64,000 bases of DNA from Nocardioidaceae bacterium UBA4001 (GTDB taxonomy: Bacteria > Actinomycetota > Actinomycetes > Propionibacteriales > Nocardioidaceae), in contig DGBP01000003.1 in assembly GCA_002384855.1 (NCBI GenBank), forward strand, positions 160,180 through 224,179. The letters are read 5' to 3'. A program made the translations under genes and the position numbers. Shown here piece by piece: positions 42,507-51,163 of the stretch (position 1 is its first letter; every line of letters begins with the position of its first letter). A model generated the notes under the pieces. The model saw only the letters and a program-made list of their open reading frames with translations. It ran no database searches and was not told the origin of the DNA.

Positions 42507-44477
42507 TCAGTAGGTCACGCGCTGGGCCGCAAGCCAGTCAGGGCCAACACCCATGAGGGGCTGAACGGCGTTCGGCACAGCCTTCGAGACAGGGAACTGA
42601 CCGTTCTCGATGATCCAGGTCGGACCCATCAGGTCGGCTTTTTGCACACCGTCGTTGTCCTCAATGTAGGCGAGCAGGGCCTGGGGTGCGGCGGCGGTGC
42701 CATCCGGCGCTGCCCGGACAGAGGTGATCTTGTCCGGCGGCATCTCGTCGATCAAAGGGTCCACCCGGGTGCCGTCGAGCATGACGAACTGGAGATCACG
42801 GACACCGTTGGTGCGACAAAGGCGGTCGAGAGGGTCGCCCGGCGAGTAGCAGCCACCCATCAGGTATTCACGGTCCGCCACGAGTGGTTCCCAGGTCCCG
42901 GTGTCGCGGTCGTAGATCTCCGCTGCGATGATCCGGTCTCCGGAGGGTCCCGACGGGCCTTCGAGGTCGACATGGAAGCGGATTCCCGCCATCTGTGGCA
43001 ACCACCCGCCGCCTCGGCGGTACGGGTTGGGGTCGAGCGTCGACGACATGTAGCGCTCGAACCGCTCGAGGAGCTGAGAACCGGTGACCGTGCCCACAGC
43101 GATCTGGGCGCCCAACGGCAGCCAGGTGTAGACGTCCCCGACCGTGACGTTCTCCCCCGCGGGGATCGGGATGTCGTACCGGAACCCATTGGTGCCCGCC
43201 ACATCGGCCCCGGTGAGCTTCCAGATGGCGTCCGCGATAAACGCGTCGCCCTCGGTCGGGAGCACGTGATGTCGTTCGAGGTCGACGTCGGTGGTTCCGA
43301 GCACGGTGTCCAACGGCTTGTCGAGCACCAGCGGCGACCCACCCCCGGGGTAGCCACGGGTGAACGGCCCCTGCCACGTGTCTTTCAGGAACGGTGCACG
43401 GATCTTGTCGACGAGCGCCTTCATGCCCGGGTCTTCGGGGACGGAGGAGTCGACCTCCTGCAGCTCCCACTCCGACCGGACGACCCGGGCGCTGTCGCCC
43501 GAACCGCCGACCACGAGATCCAGGCGACCGACGTGCGAGCCCTCCCCGGACTCCACGACGAGGGTGGTGTGCCTCGGATCGACGACGTTGCGGACCTGCA
43601 CCGGACGGTAGGTCTCCTCGTGAGTGTCGGCGCTGAACACGACGTCGACGCCCGGGACGTCACGCGCCATCGCGAGGTTCTGGGCCAGTCCGGTGTCCGA
43701 GAGGACGGTGACCAGCTCGGCACCCTTCGCACGGACCTCCTGCACAAGAGCCGGCAGCTCGGAGAACCCGGCAGTGAGACGCAGACCCACGGTGAACGTG
43801 GCGGCCTGCTCCGCCGGCTTGTCGTCGTTGAGCCCGATGACGGCTACCTTGACACCGTTGACGTCGCGGATGAGGTACGGCGGCAGCATCCGTTCACCCT
43901 GCTCGGCGTACTTCGGCGCCCCCGCGTCGTTGTAGACGCCCGCGGCGAGAACGGGAAAGTCGACCTGCGGTTTGCCGCCGGGCGTCGCGCCCGGGAAGCC
44001 AGTCGGGATCCCGGTGAAGCGTGCGCGAAGGGCTTGCGGCCCCTCGGCGAAGTCCCAGTTCCCCGGGGAGTAGGCGTCGGGGGCAAACTTGTTCATGATC
44101 GGGTTCACGGCCTGGCCCCGCGTGAAGAGCAGCTCGCCACTGCCGTGGAAGTTGTCCCCGTTCATCAGCAGCAGGTTTCGACCGGCGGCGTCCTCACGGA
44201 TCCGCTGCACAGCCGTGTAGGTCCGGGCGAACCCGCCGACCCCTTCGTGCCACCTCTCGTCGCGAAGCTCCTCCCAGTGCGGGACGAACTTACCGTGGGT
44301 ATCTGCCACGTGGATCAGCGTCAGCGCACGGCGTGGCTCAGCACCCGCGGCGGACCTGCCACCCCCCAGCGCCATGGGCGCAGCGATGGTCCACACCACC
44401 AGGAGCACGACGAGCGCGGCGACGGGCCACCATCGTCGGCGTGCTGCCTCCACGAATACAGGTCTCGCTGCCGCCAT
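42507..44477 (-). CDS. Membrane-anchored metallophosphoesterase, SoxB/5'-nucleotidase family, with altered metal ligands
   Basis: This is a 656-residue protein starting at ATG 44477 behind GGAGG. A basic N-terminus and one helix (WWPVAALVVLLVVWTIAA) anchor it outside the membrane. The calcineurin-like domain shows HVADTHGKF (D59, H61), MNGDNFHGSG (D108) and GNWDF (N140), where the W and overall spacing resemble SoxB rather than UshA. The usual LSHxG is LSDTG (D261) and GHxH is ADTH (D284, H286), so two histidine ligands are replaced by Asp. A 5'-nucleotidase C-terminal domain follows (GTTDVDLERHHVLPTEGDAF; VAGTNGFRYDIPIPAG). Possible roles are hydrolysis of nucleotides or a sulfur compound; no other sox genes are present. 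Confidence 0.85.
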   Translation of the reverse strand: MAAARPVFVEAARRRWWPVAALVVLLVVWTIAAPMALGGGRSAAGAEPRRALTLIHVADTHGKFVPHWEELRDERWHEGVGGFARTYTAVQRIREDAAGRNLLLMNGDNFHGSGELLFTRGQAVNPIMNKFAPDAYSPGNWDFAEGPQALRARFTGIPTGFPGATPGGKPQVDFPVLAAGVYNDAGAPKYAEQGERMLPPYLIRDVNGVKVAVIGLNDDKPAEQAATFTVGLRLTAGFSELPALVQEVRAKGAELVTVLSDTGLAQNLAMARDVPGVDVVFSADTHEETYRPVQVRNVVDPRHTTLVVESGEGSHVGRLDLVVGGSGDSARVVRSEWELQEVDSSVPEDPGMKALVDKIRAPFLKDTWQGPFTRGYPGGGSPLVLDKPLDTVLGTTDVDLERHHVLPTEGDAFIADAIWKLTGADVAGTNGFRYDIPIPAGENVTVGDVYTWLPLGAQIAVGTVTGSQLLERFERYMSSTLDPNPYRRGGGWLPQMAGIRFHVDLEGPSGPSGDRIIAAEIYDRDTGTWEPLVADREYLMGGCYSPGDPLDRLCRTNGVRDLQFVMLDGTRVDPLIDEMPPDKITSVRAAPDGTAAAPQALLAYIEDNDGVQKADLMGPTWIIENGQFPVSKAVPNAVQPLMGVGPDWLAAQRVTY

Positions 44478-44962
44478 AACCAGTCCTCCCTCAAGCCGAT
44501 ACTTCCTCAGAGGACGAATTAGAGCAGGGCGAGCGTGCGGGAGGTAGTGGACAGGGCGTCCAAATCCTGCCGACGGGCGTCCAATTTTCCGAACGCCTAC
44601 CGAGCCCGTTGCCGCGAACAGCTGCGCAACCGGGTTGAACCTCCAGCGTGGACCGCCGCGGCAGAGGACGTTGACACCGCGTCCAGGCGAAATGGACGCG
44701 GCTTGTCTGCCCATCTACGAGACGTACCGGCTGGTCGTGCTGTTCCTCGCCGACACGGGCGTCCACCGGACAACCTTCGGAGACCGGCTCGACGAGGTCG
44801 CCGCGGCGATGGACGCCGCCCGCGCAGCGTCTCGGCAATGCCGGGACGACCTCCGTGCGTCGTCCCGTGTCGCCCCCCGTATCGCCCGAGCCCGCTCCGG
44901 GCCGAAGCGCCGAAGCGGCCCCTCCCAGCGCTTCCGCTGGTCAGGACCGCTTCTCGGATGGG
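44478..44962. other. Intergenic region upstream of the SoxB-like gene
   Basis: This holds the SoxB-like gene's promoter region and, near it, a direct repeat GGGCGTCCAA at 44554-44563 and 44575-44584 (21 bp apart). A plus-strand frame from ATG 44692 (MDAACLPIYETYRLVVLFLA) reads like protein for about 45 codons but continues through the tRNA-Glu gene, so it is at most a remnant. Otherwise I see nothing. Confidence 0.5.
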
Positions 44963-45035
44963 TACCCCCGACCGGATTCGAACCGGCGCTACCGCCTTGA
45001 GAGGGCGGCGTGCTAGGCCACTACACAACGGGGGC
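44963..45035 (-). tRNA. tRNA-Glu (anticodon CTC)
   Basis: This 73-base tRNA has a 7-bp acceptor stem (first pair G-U), anticodon stem CCGCC/GGCGG with loop CTCTCAA, and T arm GCCGGTTCGAATCCGGT. The CTC anticodon reads GAG. CCA is not encoded. It is the second of two tandem tRNAs and lies near gltX, whose enzyme charges it. Confidence 0.96.
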
Positions 45036-45081
45036 CTGAGCGACTGAAACCCTAGCCTACGCTGAGGATTTCGGCCAATCG

Positions 45082-45153
45082 CTGGGGTACTAGGACTCGA
45101 ACCTAGACTAACTGGACCAGAACCAGTCGGGCTGCCAATTACCCCATACCCCA
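45082..45153 (-). tRNA. tRNA-Gln (anticodon CTG)
   Basis: This 72-base tRNA has acceptor stem TGGGGTA/TACCCCA, anticodon stem ACTGG/CCAGT with loop TTCTGGT, and T arm with GGTTCGAGTCC. The CTG anticodon reads CAG. CCA is not encoded. In actinobacteria GltX mischarges this tRNA with Glu for later amidation by GatCAB, which gives meaning to its place beside tRNA-Glu and gltX. Confidence 0.96.
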
Positions 45154-45191
45154 TGGGATCCTGCTGTGGCTTCTTGCGAAGCCGAGGCATG

Positions 45192-45220
45192 ACAATACAC
45201 GTCTCAACGGCGGCCTCCAA
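45192..45220 (-). promoter_or_regulatory. Candidate promoter of the tRNA-Gln/tRNA-Glu pair
   Basis: Minus-strand TTGGAG (45215-45220), 17 bases, then TATTGT (45192-45197), about 39 bases before the first tRNA base. The -10 fits TANNNT; the -35 is moderate. Confidence 0.4.
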
Positions 45221-45262
45221 AACGGGTGGCTCCCTTCCCGGCCGCTCGTGAGGACGTTCACA

Positions 45263-46489
45263 TCAGCCGTTCGGGGAGAGTGCCTCACTCCGCTCCGGGG
45301 ACGTCCCGAGAGCCATCTCCGGCGGAGGTGCCGTGCGCCGCTGGACGTCCTTCCTGCGCGCCAACAGCAGCACCAGCCCGGCGTAGACCCCCGCCTGGGT
45401 CAGGGTCAACGGGACGTTCTCCCAGCCGATCTCGGTCGCGGTGAGGCTCGAGGTCAGGTCCGAGAACGCGAGGGCGTAGCCGAAGGCGAGGAAGTTGTTG
45501 AGGATGTGCATGGCGATGCCCGCCTCCAGGCCGCCGGTGCGCACCACGAGCCAACCCGCGATGAGGCCGAACACGAAGCGGTCGAAGAAGAGGGGGAAGT
45601 TCTGCACCCCATGGCCGAGGGCGAAGATCACCGAGGTGATGACGATCGCCAGCCAGCGCGCCACCCACGGCGGCACCGAGGGGAAGGACCAGAACGAGCC
45701 GATCGCCTGGAGCAGGTAACCCCGGAAGACGTACTCCTCCCCCGCTGCCTGGAACGGTGTGGTCAGCAGCACGATGAGCGCCAGGGCCACGGTCGTGCCG
45801 GTCACGGGGTTGAGCTGCGTGGACATCTCCATGGAGCTCTCACCGGGGATGAAGAACCCGACCGCGATCGTGGCCACGAGCGCCACGACGGAGAACCCGA
45901 CGTAGATGAAGAAGAGCCTCCACCGCATCTTCGGCACGACCGAGGTCAGCCATCGCGGGCGCATCCGGTGGACGTAGCGCATCACCACCCAGGTCACCAG
46001 GATGGACGCGCCCAGCGAGAGGTTGATGTAGAGCAGCGCCGCGGGGCCGACCGCCTCGAGGGTGAGCGCCTGCTCCAGCCCCTCCCAGAACGACCCGCCC
46101 TCGGCGAGCACGCCGAAGACCAGGACGGGGATGAGCAGGAGCGGCGCGACCAGCATCATGCCGAAGAGGACGAGCGCGGTGCCGAGGACCGGCTTCCACC
46201 ACGCGTAGTTCCAGGTCCGCAGCATCTGGTGGTACTCCCGCGGCTCCGGGTGGGGGAAGCGCGGCAGCGGCCGGGGGAACCCCTGCGGGGGTGAGCCCGG
46301 GGTGTAGGGGGCCTGGCCGTAGGGGCGCGTGGCGCTCGGGCCCTCGACGTAGGGGCCGGGCGCGGAGGGCCCTGGCCCGTACGGCGACGGACCCCACGGG
46401 CCCGCCGCCCCCGGAGGCGGGCCCCACTGCTGTGCCGGGGGACCCCACACCTGCGGCGGACGACCCTGCTCCGGACCCTGCTGGCTCAC
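45263..46489 (-). CDS. CPBP-family intramembrane metalloprotease (Abi/CAAX-protease-like)
   Basis: This is a 408-residue membrane protein. About 85 N-terminal residues are Pro/Gly/Tyr-rich (GPPPGAAGPWGPSPYGPGPS) and cytoplasmic. Eight or so helices follow. The protease motifs are GEEYVFRGYLLQAIG (Glu-Glu-x3-Arg), FALGHGVQNFPLFF and AGIAMHILNNFLAF, giving the Glu/His metal site. Substrates are unknown. It follows gltX by 11 bases and may be cotranscribed. Confidence 0.88.
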   Translation of the reverse strand: MSQQGPEQGRPPQVWGPPAQQWGPPPGAAGPWGPSPYGPGPSAPGPYVEGPSATRPYGQAPYTPGSPPQGFPRPLPRFPHPEPREYHQMLRTWNYAWWKPVLGTALVLFGMMLVAPLLLIPVLVFGVLAEGGSFWEGLEQALTLEAVGPAALLYINLSLGASILVTWVVMRYVHRMRPRWLTSVVPKMRWRLFFIYVGFSVVALVATIAVGFFIPGESSMEMSTQLNPVTGTTVALALIVLLTTPFQAAGEEYVFRGYLLQAIGSFWSFPSVPPWVARWLAIVITSVIFALGHGVQNFPLFFDRFVFGLIAGWLVVRTGGLEAGIAMHILNNFLAFGYALAFSDLTSSLTATEIGWENVPLTLTQAGVYAGLVLLLARRKDVQRRTAPPPEMALGTSPERSEALSPNG

Positions 46490-46500
46490 CGGGCCTCCTG

Positions 46501-47991
46501 TCAGACGTCCTGGGCGCTGAGCAGCCGCTCCAGCGACCGCTCCCGCCCGAGCAGATCCAGGGACTCGAAGAGCGGAGGCGAGATCCGGCGTCCGGAGACG
46601 GCGACGCGCACCGGTCCGAAGGCGAGACGCGGCTTGAGACCGAGTCCCTCGACGAGGGCCTGGCGGAGCGCCTCCTCGATGCCGGCGGTGTCCCAGGTTT
46701 CGAGCTCGACGAGCGCGGCGTGAGCGGCTTTCACGACCGCCTTGCCGTCGTCGTCGAGCATCTTCTCCGCGTCGGCGGGGTCGATCCGGAACGTCTCCGT
46801 GTCGAGGAAGAGGAAGTCGAGCATGGTGACCGCCTCGCCGAGGGTGACCATCCGCTCCTGGACAAGTGGCGTCGCCCTCTCGAGCAGGCTGCGCTGCTCC
46901 GCGGTGACCTCCTCGCCGAGCACCCCGGCCCGCCGGAGGTACGGCACGATCCGCTCGGTGAGGTCCTCGGTAGGCAGAGCACGCAGGTGGGCGGCATTGA
47001 TCGCCTCACACTTCTTCATGTCGAAGCGCGCGGGGTTCGGGTTGACCCGGCCGATGTCGAATGCCTCGACCATCTCCTGGAGCGTGAAGATGTCACGGTC
47101 CTCGGCGATCGCCCACCCGAGGAGGGCCACGTAGTTGAGCAGCCCCTCCGGCAGGAAGCCGGCGTCGCGGTAGCCGAGCGCGTTCGCCTCCGGGTCCCGC
47201 TTCGAGAGCTTCTTGTTGCCCTGGCCCATGACGTAGGGCAGGTGGCCGAACTGCGGCATGACGCCCTTCGCCACGCCGATGTCGGCCAGCGCCTTGTGGA
47301 GGGCGACCTGCCGCGGCGTGGACGAGAGCAGATCCTCGCCGCGCAGCACGTGGGTGATCTCCATCAGCGCGTCGTCGAGGGGGGCGACGAGCGTGTAGAG
47401 CGGGTGGCCGTTGCCGCGCACGAGCACGTAGTCGGGGACGTTCTCGGGCTGGAAGGTGATGTCGCCGCGGACCAGGTCGGTGAAGGTGATGGGTTCGTCG
47501 GGCATCCGGAAGCGCAGCACCGGCAGCCGTCCCTCGGCGATGAACTCCGCCGTCTGGTCGGCGTCGAGGTCGCGGCAGTGGCCGTCGTACCCCGGGGTGC
47601 GGTTCTCGGCGCGGGCGGCCTCGCGGCGCTCGTCGAGCTCCTCCTGCGTGCAGTAGCAGTCATAGGCGTAGCCGCCCTCGTGGAGGCGGCGGGCGACGTC
47701 GCGGTAGATGTCGAAGCGCTCGGACTGCAGGTAGGGGCCAAAGGAGCCGCCGACCTCCGGGCCCTCGTCCCAGTCCAGGCCGAGCCACCGGAAGAGGTCC
47801 AGCAGGTTGTCGTAGGACTCCTGGGTGTTCCGCGCGGCGTCGGTGTCCTCGATCCGGAAGACGAACGTGCCGCCGTGGTGCCGCGCGAACGCCCAGTTGT
47901 ACAGCGCCGTACGGACCAGGCCGACGTGCGGGCTGCCGGTCGGGGACGGCGCCATGCGCACACGGACAGGGGACGCCGGGGCGTCAGTCAC
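46501..47991 (-). CDS. gltX: Glutamyl-tRNA synthetase
   Basis: GltX attaches glutamate to tRNA-Glu and, in organisms without GlnRS, to tRNA-Gln. The 496-residue class I enzyme has the HIGH region MAPSPTGSPHVGLVRTALYNW, the VLRGEDLLSSTPRQVALHKAL segment and the KMSKS loop as KLSKRDPEANAL. The start overlaps the FAH gene end by 8 bases. Its two probable substrate tRNAs lie 1.5 kb downstream. Confidence 0.96.
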   Translation of the reverse strand: MTDAPASPVRVRMAPSPTGSPHVGLVRTALYNWAFARHHGGTFVFRIEDTDAARNTQESYDNLLDLFRWLGLDWDEGPEVGGSFGPYLQSERFDIYRDVARRLHEGGYAYDCYCTQEELDERREAARAENRTPGYDGHCRDLDADQTAEFIAEGRLPVLRFRMPDEPITFTDLVRGDITFQPENVPDYVLVRGNGHPLYTLVAPLDDALMEITHVLRGEDLLSSTPRQVALHKALADIGVAKGVMPQFGHLPYVMGQGNKKLSKRDPEANALGYRDAGFLPEGLLNYVALLGWAIAEDRDIFTLQEMVEAFDIGRVNPNPARFDMKKCEAINAAHLRALPTEDLTERIVPYLRRAGVLGEEVTAEQRSLLERATPLVQERMVTLGEAVTMLDFLFLDTETFRIDPADAEKMLDDDGKAVVKAAHAALVELETWDTAGIEEALRQALVEGLGLKPRLAFGPVRVAVSGRRISPPLFESLDLLGRERSLERLLSAQDV

Positions 47992-48784
47992 GAGTAACCA
48001 CCTTGTTGGTCAGGGTCCCGATGCCGGAGATCGTGATGTCGACCTCGTCGCCGGGGTGCATCGGACCGACACCCTCGGGGGTGCCGGTGAGGATGACGTC
48101 GCCGGGCAGCAGCGTCATCACGGAGGAGACGTGGGCGACGAGGGTCGCGACGTCGAAGATCAGGTCCTTGGTCGAGCCGTCCTGCTTGAGGTCGCCGTTC
48201 AGGTGCGTCTGCACCCGCAGGTCGGAGGTGTCGAGCTCGGTCTCGATCCAGGGCCCGAGCGGACAGAACGAGTCGAAGCCCTTGGCCCGGGTGAACTGCC
48301 CGTCGCTGCGCTGCAGGTCACGCGCGGTGACGTCGTTGCCGATGGTGTAGCCGTAGACCACGTCGCCGACCCGCTCGGGCTCGACGTCACGGCAGATGCG
48401 GCCGATCACGACGGCGAGCTCGCCCTCGTAGTGCAGCTCCTGGGTCTGCTCGGGGTAGAACACCGGGTCCCCCGGGCCGACCACCGACGTGTTCGGCTTG
48501 AGGAACATCAGCGGCTCCTCGGGCAGGTCGTTGCCCAGCTCTGCGGCATGGGCGGCGTAGTTGCGGCCGATGCCCACGACCTTGCTCCGCGGGATCACCG
48601 GCGCCAGCAGCCGCACGTCGGCGAGCCGATGCACCTCGTCGGTCGGGTGCATCCCGACGTACAACGGGTCGCCTGCCAGCGCGACGACGGTGGCGTCGTC
48701 GGCAGGGATGCCGAGGTCGTCGACCTCGCCCTGGACGATGCCGTAGACGGGGTCCTCACCGGCGGTGAACCTTGCGATACGCAC
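47984..48784 (-). CDS. Fumarylacetoacetate hydrolase-family protein
   Basis: This is a 266-residue metal-dependent hydrolase/decarboxylase of the FAH superfamily. The N-terminal half is short; the catalytic core has VVGIGRNYAAHAAEL, MFLKPNTSVVGPGDPV, HYEGELAVVIGR (Glu metal ligands), YTIGNDVTARDLQ and DVILTGTPEGVGPMHPGDEV. Members act on 2-keto acids, oxaloacetate or acylpyruvates; the substrate here is undefined. It is cotranscribed with gltX. Confidence 0.92.
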   Translation of the reverse strand: MRIARFTAGEDPVYGIVQGEVDDLGIPADDATVVALAGDPLYVGMHPTDEVHRLADVRLLAPVIPRSKVVGIGRNYAAHAAELGNDLPEEPLMFLKPNTSVVGPGDPVFYPEQTQELHYEGELAVVIGRICRDVEPERVGDVVYGYTIGNDVTARDLQRSDGQFTRAKGFDSFCPLGPWIETELDTSDLRVQTHLNGDLKQDGSTKDLIFDVATLVAHVSSVMTLLPGDVILTGTPEGVGPMHPGDEVDITISGIGTLTNKVVTRD

Positions 48785-48836
48785 GCGCCGAGCCTACCCG
48801 CGGGACGGGCACCGCCTGCTGGCTACCCTCGTGGGT

Positions 48837-49727
48837 GTGGAGGAACAGGCGACGGTGACCCGTGAGGTGCTCGACGCACCGACCTGGCAGGCCCGTCGCG
48901 CCGCCCACGAGCGTCGGGTCGACGCCTGGACGCAGCCGCACCTCGAGCGTCGCCGACGCGGTGAGTCCCACCCGGTGGAGGACTTCCTCTTCACCTACTA
49001 CGCCCACCGCCCCGCCGCGCTTCGGCGGTGGCACCCCGGCTTCGGCGTCGTGCTCGAGGAGGGCGAGGAGTACGCCGACCTCAAGGGGTACGTCGCGGCC
49101 TCCGGCGGCGCGACCTTGTCCCGGGAGCACGTGGCGTCGCAGGAGCGGCTGCTCCGCGGGCTCCACTACCTCCTGACCGCCACCGCCTCCCGGCATCCCC
49201 AGCTCGGCTGCCTCGGCATGCACGAGTGGGCCATGGTCTACCGGCTCGACCCCTCCGACGTCCGCCACGCGTCGTGGCCGCTGCGACTGGGACCTGCGGG
49301 CACCGACGAGGTGGTCGAGGGGCACCGGATCGCCTGCTCGCACTTCGACGCCTTCCGCTTCTTCACCGACGCGGCGCGCCCCCGCAACACGCTCTCCCCC
49401 GGCCGCGACGACAGGGCGGCGTTCGAGCAGCCGGGCTGCCTCCACGCCGGGATGGACCTGTACAAACACGCCTTCCGGCTCTCTCCGATGGTCGCCTCGG
49501 AGCTCGTCGCAGACTGCTTCGACCTCGCCCGCGACATCCGGGTGCTCGACATGCGTGCGTCGCCGTACGACCTCTCGACCCTCGGCTACCCCCCCGTGCG
49601 CGTCGAGACCGCCGAGGGCAAGGCCGAGTACGTCGCCGCGCAGCGTGACTTCGCCGGGCGGGGCGCCCCGCTGAGGCAGCGGCTCATCGACGAGGTCGCG
49701 CGCCTGGTGGCTGCAGCCGCGCTCTGA
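48837..49727 (+). CDS. Conserved actinobacterial protein (often labelled 3-methyladenine DNA glycosylase)
   Basis: This is a 296-residue soluble protein from GTG 48837 (start uncertain; the conserved part begins near WQARRAAHERRVDAW). Distinct stretches are HPVEDFLFTYYAHRPAALRRWHP, LGMHEWAMVYR, HFDAFRFFTDAARPRN and MDLYKHAFRLSP. I recall this family as annotated 3-methyladenine DNA glycosylase in Streptomyces, but I see no glycosylase motif. The His-, Asp- and Arg-rich pockets suggest an enzyme. It is divergent from the FAH gene. Confidence 0.8.
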   Translation: MEEQATVTREVLDAPTWQARRAAHERRVDAWTQPHLERRRRGESHPVEDFLFTYYAHRPAALRRWHPGFGVVLEEGEEYADLKGYVAASGGATLSREHVASQERLLRGLHYLLTATASRHPQLGCLGMHEWAMVYRLDPSDVRHASWPLRLGPAGTDEVVEGHRIACSHFDAFRFFTDAARPRNTLSPGRDDRAAFEQPGCLHAGMDLYKHAFRLSPMVASELVADCFDLARDIRVLDMRASPYDLSTLGYPPVRVETAEGKAEYVAAQRDFAGRGAPLRQRLIDEVARLVAAAAL

Positions 49728-49731
49728 CCGA

Positions 49732-51153
49732 TCACCAGCAGGGCGGCCGTCGGTCGTGCCACGGCGCGGCCTGCTCGACCTGCGCCGACAGCGCGAGCAG
49801 CAGGTGCTCCTCGGCGGGCCGGGCCGCGAGCATGACCCCGACCGGCAGGCCCTCCGGCGTCATGTGCAGGGGCAGCGAGATCGCCGGCATGCCCGTGACG
49901 TTCCACGCGGAGGTGAAGGGGGTGAACGCCTTCTGGTTCGCGAAGTCGCGGGCCGGGTCGGCGTCGTCGCGGATCTCCCCCACGCGCAGGGGCGGCTGCG
50001 CCAGGGTCGGGGTGAGCACGACGTCGTACGGCGCCAGCCGCCTGAGCAGGGTCGCGGCGATCCGTCTCATCTCCGCGACGGCCAGGCCGAACTCCGGTCC
50101 GCCGACCGCCCGACCGCGCTCCTGGAGCCATCGGGTCAGCGGTCGCAGGAGGTGCTCGGTCCCTGCGGGAGCAGGGGAGAGCGCGGTGAGCACGCTCCAG
50201 CACGTCTCGAACACCGGCATCGCCTCGGCCGGCGGTGCGAGGTCGATCTCCTCGACGTGGTGGCCGAGGCCCTCGAGCAGTGCGGTGGCGTCGTCGTACG
50301 CCTGCAGGCATTGGGGATGCACAACGCCGCCGTCGAGGAACGGGCTGCTGGACCGCGCGATCCGGAACCGGCCCGGGTCGCGGTCGCACCAGTCGAGGAA
50401 CGTCTCCCCCGGAGGCAGCGGCGGCGCCCAGAACGGGTCGCCCGCCGCGGGGCCGGCCATCACGTCGAGCAGGACGGCTGCGTCGCGTACGGTCCGGGCC
50501 AGCGGGCCGTTCGTGCCCAGACCGACCGGGTCGCCGTACACCGGACCGGCGCTGACCCGGCCACGGCTCGGCTTGAGCCCGACCAGGCCGCAACAGCTCG
50601 CGGGGATCCGGATCGACCCGCCGCCGTCGGACCCCTGCGCGAACGGCACGAGCCCGGCCGCCACCGCGGCCCCGGCCCCGCCGCTCGAGCCCCCCGCCAT
50701 GCGGTCGAGGTCCCACGGCGTCCTGGCCGGCGGTGCGACGTCGGGCTCGGTGTAGCAGGGGGAGCCGAACTCGGGGGTGTTCGTCTTGCCCAGGCTCACC
50801 AGCCCGGCGGCCTCGATGCGCAGGACCACCTCATCGGAGACGTCCGGCACGAAGTCGGCCGTCGTCGCGGAGCCGAAGCTCGTGCGGACCCCGGCGGTGA
50901 GGTTGAGGTCCTTGATCGCGGTGGGCACGCCGAACAGCCGTGGCAGCTCCTCCCCCTCACGCGACAGCCTGCGCTCCGCCGCGCGGGCGGTGTCGCGGGC
51001 TCGGTCGCCGGTGACGGTCACGAACGCGCCGACGCCGTCGGAGAGCCGGTCGACCCGGGCGAGGTAGTGGTCGACGAGCTCGACCGGCGAGACCTCACGA
51101 CTGCGGACCGCCGCGGCCTGCTCGAGGGCGGTCAGGTCGTGGAGGTCAGCCAT
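49732..51153 (-). CDS. Amidase signature family enzyme
   Basis: This is a 473-residue hydrolase with the Ser-cisSer-Lys triad: GVPTAIKDLNL (Lys), the Gly/Ser-rich MAGGSSGGAGAAVAAGLVP (cis-Ser) and GSDGGGSIRIPASCCG (nucleophile Ser). It is similar in length to GatA and to 6-aminohexanoate/indoleacetamide hydrolases, but lies apart from gatB/gatC. It follows cimA by 10 bases, so it may share its transcript. The substrate is an unknown amide. Confidence 0.93.
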   Translation of the reverse strand: MADLHDLTALEQAAAVRSREVSPVELVDHYLARVDRLSDGVGAFVTVTGDRARDTARAAERRLSREGEELPRLFGVPTAIKDLNLTAGVRTSFGSATTADFVPDVSDEVVLRIEAAGLVSLGKTNTPEFGSPCYTEPDVAPPARTPWDLDRMAGGSSGGAGAAVAAGLVPFAQGSDGGGSIRIPASCCGLVGLKPSRGRVSAGPVYGDPVGLGTNGPLARTVRDAAVLLDVMAGPAAGDPFWAPPLPPGETFLDWCDRDPGRFRIARSSSPFLDGGVVHPQCLQAYDDATALLEGLGHHVEEIDLAPPAEAMPVFETCWSVLTALSPAPAGTEHLLRPLTRWLQERGRAVGGPEFGLAVAEMRRIAATLLRRLAPYDVVLTPTLAQPPLRVGEIRDDADPARDFANQKAFTPFTSAWNVTGMPAISLPLHMTPEGLPVGVMLAARPAEEHLLLALSAQVEQAAPWHDRRPPCW

Positions 51154-51163
51154 GCGGTGAAGG

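Noticed and set aside
44597..45220. Open frames across the tRNA genes giving RIRTGATALRGR-type peptides
   Set aside because: This is the well-known artefact of translating tRNA genes; the tRNA folds explain the sequence.
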